Of a stretch of DNA of 64,000 nt, positions 43,439 to 51,909 are shown one piece after another. The position numbers were made by a program, and so were the translations under genes. Source of the DNA: Amaricoccus sp047275745 (GTDB taxonomy: Bacteria > Pseudomonadota > Alphaproteobacteria > Rhodobacterales > Rhodobacteraceae). The stretch covers positions 1-64,000 of the forward strand of contig NZ_JBKQWU010000016.1 of assembly GCF_047275745.1 (NCBI RefSeq), in the 5' to 3' direction. The notes under the pieces were generated by a model. That model made no database searches. It worked only from the letters and a program-made list of their open reading frames with translations, and was not told the origin of the DNA. The first letter of the stretch is position 1; each line of letters begins with the position of its first letter.

Positions 43439-43466
43439 AAGGGCCGCGCCAGTCGGCACGGCCCTT
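43439..43466 (-). terminator. terminator of gap
   Basis: A 12-bp stem with one G-U wobble and a 4-nt loop, built around GGGCCG and CGGCCC, 43 nt after the gap stop codon. The downstream T-tract (CGTCGTTC) is weak, but the hairpin is very strong. Confidence 0.65.
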
Positions 43467-43509
43467 CCGGATCGGAGGCGAAGCGGGCGTCGCGCCCGCT
43501 CCCGGTTGT

Positions 43510-44511
43510 TCAGATCAGCTTGCCCATCGCGACGGCGGTGTCGGCCATCCGGTTCGAGAAGCCCCATTCATTGTCGTACCAGGTCAGGATGCGGACCATG
43601 GTGCCGTCCATGACCTTGGTCTGGTCCATGTGGAAGATCGACGAATGGCTGTCGTGGTTGAAGTCCGAGGAGACGAGCGGCTCGGTCGTGTAGCCGAGGA
43701 TGCCGTCGAGCTCGCCATCGGCGGCTTCCTTGATCGCCGCGTTCACTTCCTCGACCGAGGTCGCCTTCTTCGCGATGAAGACGAGGTCCACCACCGAGAC
43801 GTTCGGCGTCGGCACGCGGATCGCCACGCCGTCGAGCTTGCCATTGAGCTGCGGCAGGACGAGCCCCACCGCCTTGGCGGCGCCGGTCGAGGTCGGGATC
43901 ATCGAGAGCGCCGCGGCGCGGGCCCGGTAGAGATCCTTGTGCATCGTGTCGAGCGTCGGCTGGTCGCCGGTGTAGCTGTGGATCGTGGTCATGAAGCCCT
44001 TCTCGATCCCGATGGCCTTGTCGAGCACATAGGCGACGGGCGAGAGGCAGTTCGTCGTGCAGGAGGCGTTGGAGACGACGAGATCGTCCTTGGTCAGCGC
44101 CTTGTCGTTCACGCCGAAGACGATGGTCTTGTCGGCGCCCGAGGACGGGGCGGAGACGAGGACGCGCTTGGAGCCGTTCTCCAGGTGGATCTTCGCCTTC
44201 TCCTTGTCGGTGAAGATGCCGGTGCACTCCATCGCGATGTCGACGTCGCCCCAGGGCAGTTCCTTCGGGTCGCGGATCGCGGTGACCTTGATCGGACCGC
44301 GACCAACGTCGATCGAGTCGCCGGTCACGGTGACGGTGCCCGGGAAGCGCCCGTGAACCGAATCGTAGCGGATGAGATGGGCGTTCGTCTCGACCGGGCC
44401 GAGATCGTTGATGGCGACCACCTCGATATCGGTCCGGCCGGACTCGATGATCGCGCGCAGAACATTGCGCCCGATGCGCCCGAAGCCGTTGATTGCAACC
44501 TTGACCGTCAT
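43510..44511 (-). CDS. gap: glyceraldehyde-3-phosphate dehydrogenase
   Basis: A 333-aa enzyme of type I. Landmarks are the NAD-binding INGFGRIGRNVLRA, the catalytic cysteine in SNASCTTNCLSPV, the histidine in HSYTGDQ, and the C-terminal WYDNEWGFSNRM. It interconverts glyceraldehyde 3-phosphate and 1,3-bisphosphoglycerate. ATG at 44511. It is divergent from a GlpR-type regulator gene, with a long 525-bp intergenic region between them. Confidence 0.97.
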   Translation of the reverse strand: MTVKVAINGFGRIGRNVLRAIIESGRTDIEVVAINDLGPVETNAHLIRYDSVHGRFPGTVTVTGDSIDVGRGPIKVTAIRDPKELPWGDVDIAMECTGIFTDKEKAKIHLENGSKRVLVSAPSSGADKTIVFGVNDKALTKDDLVVSNASCTTNCLSPVAYVLDKAIGIEKGFMTTIHSYTGDQPTLDTMHKDLYRARAAALSMIPTSTGAAKAVGLVLPQLNGKLDGVAIRVPTPNVSVVDLVFIAKKATSVEEVNAAIKEAADGELDGILGYTTEPLVSSDFNHDSHSSIFHMDQTKVMDGTMVRILTWYDNEWGFSNRMADTAVAMGKLI

Positions 44512-45036
44512 GTTTCCTCTTCCCTCGCCTGGGGGCGCTTAACCAGAACGCGGCCGGCGGCGTCGCACCAGCCCGCGTATTCGCTCTCGCGCCGGTCCTC
44601 CGGCCTCCCGGGCTCGAAGCGCTGTTCGAGAGCCCCGGGACGCCGCGAATTCGGCGGCTTCCGGATACAGTCCCGCGCGCCTCCCCGCAAGTCATCCCGC
44701 CCCGGGGCAAGGTCGTCTCGATCACCTCCGGCCGACTGGCCTCGGCGCCGGGCACATCCGCGAGACCCTGCCCGGCGAAAGCCGCATGCCCTCGCCCCGG
44801 GTGCGCCGCATATCGCACCGCGACGGATCGCCTCCACGCCCGCGCCGCGGCGCAGCTCCGCGCCTTGGGCCTCTTCCCGGCCCGATTGACGGCGAGGCAG
44901 CGCGCCGCCATGCTCCGGGAACCGGACAATTTCATGGGACGCGGCCGCGATTTCGGGTCGCGCCCCTCGCTCCGCCGTCACGCTTGTATGAAGCTCCGCC
45001 GCGAATTATGACAGGTCGAGCAACCGCCGAGACGCC
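44512..45036. other. long divergent intergenic region, gap / glpR
   Basis: A 525-bp GC-rich stretch with frames open on both strands but no recognisable protein and no ribosome binding site that convinces me. It includes an imperfect inverted repeat, GGGCTCGAA-N6-TTCGAGAGCCC, at about 44607-44634. The promoters for gap and the regulator must lie here. I see no tRNA or small-RNA signature. Confidence 0.4.
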
Positions 45037-45816
45037 ATGGCCCAGAACTTTCGCCACTCCGAGATCCTGACCATCGCCCGCGACGCCGGCAAGGTCACGG
45101 TGGAGGGGCTCGCGGCGCATTTCAACGTCACCGCGCAGACGATCCGGCGCGATCTCGCCGAACTCTGCGACGTGGGCCAGCTCACCCGCGTCCATGGCGG
45201 AGCGATGATCCCCTCCGGCGTGATCGCGCTCGGCTACGAGGACCGGCGCAGCCTCGCCTCGGTCGAGAAGGACGAGATCGCGCGGATGGTGGCGGAGCAG
45301 ATCCCGGACGGGGTCTCGATCTTCATGAACATCGGCACGACGACGGAGGCCGTCGCCCGCGCGCTCCTGAAGCACCGCAACCTCATGGTGATCACCAACA
45401 ACCTCAATGTCGCCAACATCCTCGCGACGAGCCCGAATTCCGAGGTGATCGTCGCCGGCGGCATCCTGCGCCGTGCCGACGGGGCGCTGGTCGGCGATGT
45501 GACGGCGGAATTCATCGGCCAGTTCAAGGTCGATTACGCGATCATCGGCTCGGCCGCGGTCGACCCGGACGGCTCGCTGCTTGACTACGACTTCCGCGAG
45601 GTCCGTGTGGCCCAGGCGATCATCAAGAACGCGCGCAAGAGCTTCCTCGTCGCCGACCATACCAAGTTCAAGATGGCGGCCCCGGTCCGCATCGCAAGCC
45701 TCGCCGATCTCAACGGTTTCTTCACCGATGTCGCGCCGCCGAAATCCATCGTGCAGCTTTGCGCGGACAACGACGTCTTCATCCGCACCGTCGAAAGCTC
45801 CGCGCGGGGGCGCTGA
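45037..45816 (+). CDS. DeoR-family regulator, GlpR type
   Basis: A 259-aa DeoR/GlpR repressor. The helix-turn-helix is VEGLAAHFNVTAQTIRRDLAEL, followed by RVHGGA, and the sugar-phosphate-binding DeoRC domain with NIGTTTEAVARALL and NLNVANIL. The sequence resembles alphaproteobacterial GlpR, which normally answers to glycerol 3-phosphate next to glpD, but no glp gene is near. Targets here might be the following uronate dehydrogenase-like gene or the divergent gap. Full length, ATG start. Confidence 0.83.
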   Translation: MAQNFRHSEILTIARDAGKVTVEGLAAHFNVTAQTIRRDLAELCDVGQLTRVHGGAMIPSGVIALGYEDRRSLASVEKDEIARMVAEQIPDGVSIFMNIGTTTEAVARALLKHRNLMVITNNLNVANILATSPNSEVIVAGGILRRADGALVGDVTAEFIGQFKVDYAIIGSAAVDPDGSLLDYDFREVRVAQAIIKNARKSFLVADHTKFKMAAPVRIASLADLNGFFTDVAPPKSIVQLCADNDVFIRTVESSARGR

Positions 45817-45934
45817 TCGCCGGGAGCCACCACCTCCGGGGCACCCGGGCGACTTCCCCGCCACGAACCCTATCATCCGGACCCGTTTTGTGCTCCGCTG
45901 CCCCTCGGCAGGAACCGGCGAGGAGGACGGAGCC

Positions 45935-46759
45935 ATGACCAAGGACTGCGGCCGGGAGTTCGAGCGCATCCTGATCACCGGCGCCGCCGGCAATCTGGGC
46001 GATCATCTGCGCCGGGGGCTCGGCCATCTCGCGAACCGGCTGCGGCTGCTCGATGTCCGGCCCATGGGCGAGGCGCTGGAGAACGAGGAAATCGTCGAAT
46101 GCGATCTCTCCGACCGCGCGCAGGCCTTCGCGGCGATCCGGGATTGCGACGCGATCGTTCATTTCGCCGGCCATCCGCGCGAGATGAGCTTCGACGAGAT
46201 CCTGCGCGACACCCTGCCCGCCGCCTATAACGTCTATGAAGGCGCGCGGCAGTTCGGGGTCAAACGTGTCGTCTACGCCAGTTCGATCCACGCCGTCGGC
46301 TTCCATCCCGTCGAGGACGTGCCCGGTACGCGGGCTCGTCACCGCCCCGACACCTTCTACGGGCTGACCAAGACCTTCACCGAGGATCTCGCCAGCCTCT
46401 ACTGGGACAAATGGGGGATCGAGAGCGTCTGCCTTCGGATCTGCTCCTGCTTTCCCGAGCCCACGGACCGGCGGATGCTCTGGAGCTGGCTCAGCTATTC
46501 CGACTGCGTGCGGCTGACCGAGGCGGCGCTGCTCGCGCCCCGGGTCGGCTTCTCGGTCATCTATGGCACGTCGGACAACGCGCGCGCCGCGGTCTCGAAC
46601 GAGGGCGCGGGCCATATCGGCTTCCGCCCGAAGGACAGCGCCGACCATCACGCGCTCCGGGTCCTGACGCGTATCCGGCGCGAGGACCCCGGAAGCGTGG
46701 CGGCGCGGGTGGTCGGTGGCGGCTTCGCCGCGGCGCCGCATCCCGACGACGCGCGATAG
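45935..46759 (+). CDS. SDR-type NAD-dependent dehydrogenase, probable uronate dehydrogenase
   Basis: A 274-aa extended short-chain dehydrogenase. It has the Rossmann motif ITGAAGNLG, the serine of ASSIHAVG, the catalytic YGLTKTF (YxxxK), and a C-terminal block with RICSCFPEPTDRRML and HIGFRPKDSADHH. These blocks are close to those of bacterial uronate dehydrogenases, which oxidise galacturonate or glucuronate to the aldarolactone. No other uronate genes are next to it. GGAGG precedes the ATG. It is 118 nt after the GlpR-type regulator. Confidence 0.72.
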   Translation: MTKDCGREFERILITGAAGNLGDHLRRGLGHLANRLRLLDVRPMGEALENEEIVECDLSDRAQAFAAIRDCDAIVHFAGHPREMSFDEILRDTLPAAYNVYEGARQFGVKRVVYASSIHAVGFHPVEDVPGTRARHRPDTFYGLTKTFTEDLASLYWDKWGIESVCLRICSCFPEPTDRRMLWSWLSYSDCVRLTEAALLAPRVGFSVIYGTSDNARAAVSNEGAGHIGFRPKDSADHHALRVLTRIRREDPGSVAARVVGGGFAAAPHPDDAR

Positions 46760-46843
46760 GCTTCACGGGCGGCCGCCGGGCCCATGGCGGAAGCCGCCCG
46801 AACTCCCCCCGCGCGATCCGCGGGCGTTGTACGAGGACGACCG

Positions 46844-47539
46844 ATGGACTACTTTTCGACGCTCGCGGCGACCTGGCCCGGAGTGACCGAGAGCCGGGAG
46901 GGCTGGACGCTGCGGCGCGCCACGGACGCGGGCAACCGCGTGTCCTCCGCCACGCGCGAAGACGCGCGCGCCGATCCCGAGGCCGCCGCGCGGGCCATGC
47001 GCGCGATGGGCCAGCCGCCGCTCTTCATGATCCGCGACGGCGAGGAGGATCTCGACTCCGCGCTGGGCGCTCTCGGCTATCTGCCCGAGGACCCGTCGGT
47101 GATCCTCGCCGCCCCGGCCGCCCAACTCCGGATCGAGGGCGCGGAGCGCGCCGTCATCCGCTGCGACGCGCCGCTCGCGCGGATGAGGGAGATCTGGCGG
47201 GAGAACGACATCGGCGCCGCCCGGCTCGAAGTGATGGAGCGCGCGTCGGAACCCAGAACCTTCCTGCTCGCACGCGACGGCGACCGCCCGGCGGGTTGCG
47301 CCTTCCTCGCCGCCGCCGGCGATGTCGCGATGATCCACGCGCTCGCGATCGCCCCCTTCGCGCGACGCAAGGGCCTCGGCACCCGCGCGACCCGGGCCGC
47401 GGCCGCCTGGGCGCTGGAGAACGGCGCGGCCGAGCTGGCGCTCGCCGTCCGCGAGGACAATGCCGCCGCGCTCGAACTCTACAGCCGCCTCGGTTTTGAA
47501 ACCCGGGCGCGCTACCGGTACCGCCGCGCGCCGTCCTGA
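46844..47539 (+). CDS. GNAT-family N-acetyltransferase
   Basis: A 231-aa acetyltransferase. The C-terminal GNAT core is clear: HALAIAPFARRKGLGTRATRAAAAWA (acetyl-CoA loop), VREDNAAALELYSRLGFETR. The first ~110 residues look like a degenerate copy of the fold. The substrate is unknown. I chose ATG 46844 because GAGG lies about 7 nt in front; an upstream ATG at 46784 would add a Pro/Arg-rich stretch. It ends 4 nt from the convergent LysR gene. Confidence 0.78.
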   Translation: MDYFSTLAATWPGVTESREGWTLRRATDAGNRVSSATREDARADPEAAARAMRAMGQPPLFMIRDGEEDLDSALGALGYLPEDPSVILAAPAAQLRIEGAERAVIRCDAPLARMREIWRENDIGAARLEVMERASEPRTFLLARDGDRPAGCAFLAAAGDVAMIHALAIAPFARRKGLGTRATRAAAAWALENGAAELALAVREDNAAALELYSRLGFETRARYRYRRAPS

Positions 47540-47543
47540 CCGC

Positions 47544-48455
47544 TCAACCGGGCCAGTGGTCCGGCCCCAGGTCCTTGAAATGCTCGGCGAGGAAATCGAT
47601 GAAGGCGCGGAGCTTCGGCTGGGCGAAGCGGCCCTCCGGATAGACGGCGAAGATGCCGAGCTTCTCGGCGCCCCGATCGGGCATCACCTCGACGAGCCTT
47701 CCCGCTTCGATCGCCTCGCAGATGATGAAACTCGGCAGCTGCGCGATGCCGAGCCCCATTTCCGCCGCCTTCATCAGCGAGTCGCCATTGTTCGCCGTCA
47801 GCCGCCCGCCGACCCGGATCTGCCGCTCCTCGCCCGAGGGACCGCGCAGGCGCCAGAAATTGCCGGTGGCGAGGTTGGAATAATGCAGGAGCTGGTGCCG
47901 GTGCAGGTCCTCGAGCGATCTGGGCTCCCCCATCCGCTCCAGATAGGCCGGCGCCGCGACGAGGCGGCGCGCGGTCTCGGCGAGCTTGCGCGCCTTCAGG
48001 GAACTGTCCTCCAGAACCCCGACCCGGACCGCGAGGTCGAAACCCTCGGCCACGATTTCGACGTAGCGGTCGTCGAGGACCATGTGCACATCCACATCCG
48101 GATAGGCCTGGAGGAAGCTCGCGATCGCGGGCGAGAGGTGCTTGACCCCGAAGCTCATCGGCGCGGAGATGCGGAGCGAGCCCTTGGGCGTCGCCTGCAT
48201 CGCGGTCACCATCTCGTCGGCCTCCGCCGCGTCGGAGAGCACGGTGCGGGCCCGGTCGTAATAGGCGAGCCCGACCTCGGTCGGGCTGACGCGGCGGGTC
48301 GTCCGGTTCAGGAGCCGCACCGCGAGCCGCGCCTCGAGCGCCGAGACATGCTTGGAGATCGCCGATTTCGAGAGCCCCATCCTCCGCGCGGCCTCGGTGA
48401 AGCCACCGTGGTCAACGACCTGAACGAAGGCTTCCATCTCGGTCAGGCGATCCAT
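47544..48455 (-). CDS. LysR-family transcriptional regulator
   Basis: A 303-aa LysR protein. The N-terminal helix-turn-helix is DHGGFTEAARRMGLSKSAISKHVSALE, followed by the linker and the two-lobed effector domain (GSLRISAPMSFG, DRYVEIVAEGFDLAVRVG). It is of the large CrgA/AaeR-like group. Its target cannot be told: no divergent partner lies at its 5' end except the lysozyme-like lipoprotein in the same orientation. The start (ATG at 48455) gives the family-typical MDRLTEMEAFVQV. Confidence 0.88.
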   Translation of the reverse strand: MDRLTEMEAFVQVVDHGGFTEAARRMGLSKSAISKHVSALEARLAVRLLNRTTRRVSPTEVGLAYYDRARTVLSDAAEADEMVTAMQATPKGSLRISAPMSFGVKHLSPAIASFLQAYPDVDVHMVLDDRYVEIVAEGFDLAVRVGVLEDSSLKARKLAETARRLVAAPAYLERMGEPRSLEDLHRHQLLHYSNLATGNFWRLRGPSGEERQIRVGGRLTANNGDSLMKAAEMGLGIAQLPSFIICEAIEAGRLVEVMPDRGAEKLGIFAVYPEGRFAQPKLRAFIDFLAEHFKDLGPDHWPG

Positions 48456-48545
48456 TCCGATCCCCGAAATTGTTTCCGGAAGGAGAACATTAGGCTCCGG
48501 GTTCCGCCAGCGTCAACCGCGTTCACCGCCGGGAAGCCGCGAGGC

Positions 48546-49127
48546 TCACCGTCTCGGGCAGAGGCGAAGCTGGTTCTCGTAGACCCGTGCCCAGGTCTGC
48601 ACGTCGCGGGCGACCGCGGGAAGCCAGGCCTTGCGCCGCCAGGTTCCCCGCGCATAGCCGGTCTTGCCTTCGTGATAGGCGAGATACTGGTTGTAGGCGT
48701 CATTGAGCGGGACGCCGTTCAGCCTGCTGTTGAGATTCATGTACCAGCCGATGAAATCGGAGGAATCGGCGAAATCCTCGCGATCCGCGCGGTGGCTGCC
48801 AGTGTCGCGCTGGTACCATTCCCAGGTTCCGTCCAGCGCCTGGCTGTAGCCATAGGCGCTCGATCGCGGAACCTGACGCGAGAAGATGCCGGAGCCGACG
48901 CGCTTCATCGGCTGGGCATCGTAGCGGAAGCTCGATTCGCGGGAGATCGTCGCAAGCTGGACCGAGACGGGAACGCCCCAGCGGGCCTGCGTCTCGTTCA
49001 TCGCCGTGAACCAGTGAGGCCGCTCCTCCTGGATGCGGCAGGCGTCGGCGACCGTGCTCGGCGGAGCGTCGTGCCCGGAACACGATGACAAGATGAGTAT
49101 CGCCGCGATGAAGGCGAAACGCCGCAT
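48546..49127 (-). CDS. lytic-transglycosylase-like lipoprotein
   Basis: A 193-aa protein with a signal peptide ending in the lipobox LSSC, so probably lipid-anchored. The body has ATISRESSFRYDA, with a glutamate in a goose-lysozyme/SLT-like position, and then SAYGYSQALDGTWEWYQ and NQYLAYHEGKTGY, the sequence order of SLT-type lytic transglycosylases. It would cleave peptidoglycan in the periplasm. I start at ATG 49127, the beginning of the signal peptide; a long upstream open frame is antisense to the AEC gene. Confidence 0.78.
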   Translation of the reverse strand: MRRFAFIAAILILSSCSGHDAPPSTVADACRIQEERPHWFTAMNETQARWGVPVSVQLATISRESSFRYDAQPMKRVGSGIFSRQVPRSSAYGYSQALDGTWEWYQRDTGSHRADREDFADSSDFIGWYMNLNSRLNGVPLNDAYNQYLAYHEGKTGYARGTWRRKAWLPAVARDVQTWARVYENQLRLCPRR

Positions 49128-49243
49128 TACGTGGAAACCTGCCCTACGATGACCGCTCGCGTGTCTTTTCGCACGTCTGGGCAGGAATATCGCAGCCGTT
49201 CCGCGTCTTTGCAAGCAAAAGCTCACCGGTGGGCCGGCCGCGC

Positions 49244-50125
49244 TCAGATGAAGAACACCAGCGTCGCCGGAATCGAGATGACGGAGATGAGCGTCGAGAC
49301 GACCACGAGCCCCGCGACCTCGTCGGGCCGGGCGTCGTATTTCGCCGCGAGCATGTAGGAGGTCACCGCGACCGGCGTCGAGAGCTGCAGCACCATGACG
49401 CCGAGCGGCAAGCGCCCGAGGCCGAAGGCGAGCCCGACCGCGATCGGCACCGCGAGGCAGAGCGCGAGCTTGACGAGGCTCACCCAGAGGGCGAGGCCGA
49501 GCGAGCGCGGCCTCAGCCGCGAGATCGCAACGCCGAGTGTCAGCAGCATCAGCGGGATCGCCATCTGGCCCACGAGATCGACCGAATTGCCGAGCCAGAC
49601 CGGGAGCTGCCAGTCCATCGCGAGGAAGATCGAGCCGAAAACGGTGCCCCATACCAGCGGCTCCCGGAAGGCGCGGCTCGGCGGCCCGCCCCCTGCGACG
49701 ACCCAGACGCCGAAGGTGAAACTCAGGATCGCCATCACCGCGAAGACGATCACGGCGAGGTCGAAGCCCGCCTGACCGAAGGCGAAGAGCGCGATCGGCA
49801 GGCCGAGATTGCCGGTATTGCCGAAGGTGACCGGCCCCCAGTAGGTCGCGAGGTCGAGCCGGAGCACGCGCAGGCCGAACCAGGCGATCAGGCCGAGCAC
49901 CGTATAGGCGACGAGGGAGGCGAGCACCGTATCGCGCAGGATCGCCGGATCGACGTTGGAGCGCATCAACGCCATGAAGATCAGGCACGGAACGGACAGG
50001 GTCATCGCGAGCCGGGTGACGAACTCGACATCGAAGTTCCAGCCCGCCCTGACCCAGGCGTAACCGATCCCCGCGAGAAGAAAGACCGGGGCCACGCTCT
50101 GGACGACCTGAAGAAAAATTGACAT
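49244..50125 (-). CDS. AEC-family permease
   Basis: A 293-aa membrane protein with about ten hydrophobic segments in two five-helix halves. FGNTGNLGLPIALFAFG and the second-half QLSTPVAVTSYMLAA are the conserved broken-helix regions of the auxin efflux carrier (AEC) family. Members carry small organic acids and amino acids; the cargo here is unknown. ATG at 50125 was chosen over the longer start since the preceding 26 residues are hydrophilic and atypical. It is divergent from hspQ. Confidence 0.85.
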   Translation of the reverse strand: MSIFLQVVQSVAPVFLLAGIGYAWVRAGWNFDVEFVTRLAMTLSVPCLIFMALMRSNVDPAILRDTVLASLVAYTVLGLIAWFGLRVLRLDLATYWGPVTFGNTGNLGLPIALFAFGQAGFDLAVIVFAVMAILSFTFGVWVVAGGGPPSRAFREPLVWGTVFGSIFLAMDWQLPVWLGNSVDLVGQMAIPLMLLTLGVAISRLRPRSLGLALWVSLVKLALCLAVPIAVGLAFGLGRLPLGVMVLQLSTPVAVTSYMLAAKYDARPDEVAGLVVVSTLISVISIPATLVFFI

Positions 50126-50253
50126 GTGCCGATCCGTCACGGAGTTGGGCGGTTGTTCACCACACCGGAGCTTGGCTCTCGGCCCATGTGGACACAAAGT
50201 CAACCGAAGGTTATGATGCGATGCGGCGTGTGAGGTATGGGGGGCCGTGGTAA

Positions 50254-50583
50254 ATGTTGACAGCTTCGGCCAAATTCACTGTCGGGCAGGTGGTCCGCCA
50301 CCGCGTCCACCCCTTCCGGGGCGTCATCTTCGACGTGGACCCGACCTTCAGCAATACCGATGAATGGTGGGAATCGATCCCGGAGGAGAACCGTCCGGAC
50401 AAGAACCAGCCGTTCTATCATCTGCTCGCCGAGAACGAGACCTCCTACTACGTCGCCTATGTCTCCGAGCAGAACCTGGTTCGTGACGATTCGGGTGAGC
50501 CCGTCGACCATCCCGAAGTCGCCGAGATGTTCGGGCCGATGCTGGAAGGCGGGCATTACGGGATCGGGTCGCACCTTCACTGA
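50254..50583 (+). CDS. hspQ: heat shock protein HspQ (hemimethylated-DNA-binding/YccV-like)
   Basis: A 109-aa protein with the family core FTVGQVVRHRVHPFRGVIFDVDP, PFYHLLAENE and YVSEQNL. In E. coli the homologue helps degrade DnaA and acts as a Lon specificity factor. Expected length. The ATG at 50254 is followed directly by TTG; the preceding GGGGGG-containing stretch is a moderate ribosome binding site. The 175 bp after the stop show no gene. Confidence 0.92.
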   Translation: MLTASAKFTVGQVVRHRVHPFRGVIFDVDPTFSNTDEWWESIPEENRPDKNQPFYHLLAENETSYYVAYVSEQNLVRDDSGEPVDHPEVAEMFGPMLEGGHYGIGSHLH

Positions 50584-50758
50584 GGGATCGCGGTCGGGCG
50601 CGGGCCTCCGGGAATCGCCTCGATCGGAGGGCGTGGGGCCGCGCCTCGTTCTCCCGTGTCCTCGGAGCGGCGGGTTCCGCTTCCGCTGCCTCAACCTCAG
50701 GGGCGCGCGGCTGCTTGGGCGGTCGCTTCGCCTTCCGCTCAGCTAACGCGATGGACCG

Positions 50759-51883
50759 TCACCATCCACCGAAACGCGGCCATTCGGCGATGATGTCCCC
50801 GGTCTCCGCTCCGATCACGTGGTACCGATCGTATTGCGCCCCGGTGGCGCAGGCATGGTTCGGCAGGACGCGAAGCCGCGTCCCGATCGACGGCATCGGC
50901 GGCTGCGCGGCGGTACCCGGGCGCGCGGCGACGATCCCGTGTTCCTGGTTCGCCGCGATCACGATCGTATCGCCGAACGGCTGACCGTCGAGGCCGAGCA
51001 CGATGCCATACCCCTGATCCACCGCCTGGTTCGCCGTGCCCCGGTCACGCGACATCGCCATCCAGCCGGCGTCGGTGATCGTCCAGCCCTTGGCGGCCTG
51101 GTGGCCGATCACCTCCGTCAGAACCGACACGGCGATCTCCTCCGGCCCGCAGACGCCGACGCCGGCCTGGAACAGGTCGAAGAAGACGCTCACCCCGGCC
51201 CGGAACTCGGTCAGCCCCTCGAAGCTCTGCGCGGCGAGGAACGTGGGCGTGGAGCCCGCGCTCACCACCGGGCAGGGGAAGTCCATGCCACGCAGGATCG
51301 CCGCGGCGCCGGTGACGGCGAGCCTTTCGCCCTCGGCGGCGGCGCGCAGCGCCTCGCTGGAGCGCGCGTTGTAGCTCTCGCCGCCATGGGTCAGCACGCC
51401 GCGCGGACCGCCCGGCGGCAGCGCCCGCGCGATGGCGCCGAGGCGCTCCGCGTCGTCCGGCGCGACACCCGAGCGATGGCCATCGCAGTCGATCTCGATC
51501 AGCGCCGGAATCGCATCGCCGCGCGCCGCGATCGCCTCGGCCTGTTCCACGCTGTCGATGAGCACGGCGAGATCGCAGCCGCCGGCGCGGATCGCTGCCA
51601 CCCGGTCGAGCTTGTCGGGCGCGATCCCCACCCCGTAGGTCAGGTCGGTCACCCCGGCGGCGGCGAATTCCTCGGCCTCGCGCAGCGTCGATACCATCGC
51701 CGGCCCCGCCGGCGAGATCATCAGCCGCCGCGCGACCTCGACGCATTTCGCGGTCTTCAGATGCGGCCGGAACGTCACGCCGGAGCCTTCGAGCCGCGCA
51801 TGCAGCCGCGCGATGTTGCGGTTCATCCGCGCTTCATCGAGGAGCAGGCAGGGGGTCGGGACGGTCGCGAGTGTGGATGGCAT
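50759..51883 (-). CDS. D-threonine aldolase/D-hydroxyaspartate dehydratase-like PLP enzyme
   Basis: A 374-aa alanine-racemase-fold enzyme. The PLP lysine is in RPHLKTAK near the N-terminus, and the C-terminal metal site is PNHACATGAQYDRYHV, with His and Cys as in D-threonine aldolases and D-serine/D-hydroxyaspartate dehydratases. It is the same superfamily as BhcC but a separate gene. It lies 26 nt after the gamma-glutamyltransferase gene on the same strand, suggesting one transcript for amino-acid catabolism. The precise substrate is not determined by motifs. Confidence 0.8.
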   Translation of the reverse strand: MPSTLATVPTPCLLLDEARMNRNIARLHARLEGSGVTFRPHLKTAKCVEVARRLMISPAGPAMVSTLREAEEFAAAGVTDLTYGVGIAPDKLDRVAAIRAGGCDLAVLIDSVEQAEAIAARGDAIPALIEIDCDGHRSGVAPDDAERLGAIARALPPGGPRGVLTHGGESYNARSSEALRAAAEGERLAVTGAAAILRGMDFPCPVVSAGSTPTFLAAQSFEGLTEFRAGVSVFFDLFQAGVGVCGPEEIAVSVLTEVIGHQAAKGWTITDAGWMAMSRDRGTANQAVDQGYGIVLGLDGQPFGDTIVIAANQEHGIVAARPGTAAQPPMPSIGTRLRVLPNHACATGAQYDRYHVIGAETGDIIAEWPRFGGW

Positions 51884-51909
51884 GGTCTGTTTCCCGTCTG
51901 GTCGCCGAT

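Noticed and set aside
44508..44981. A 157-aa protein gene upstream of gap
   Set aside because: Arg/Gly/Ala-rich sequence with no hydrophobic or conserved pattern; it overlaps the gap start and its promoter region.
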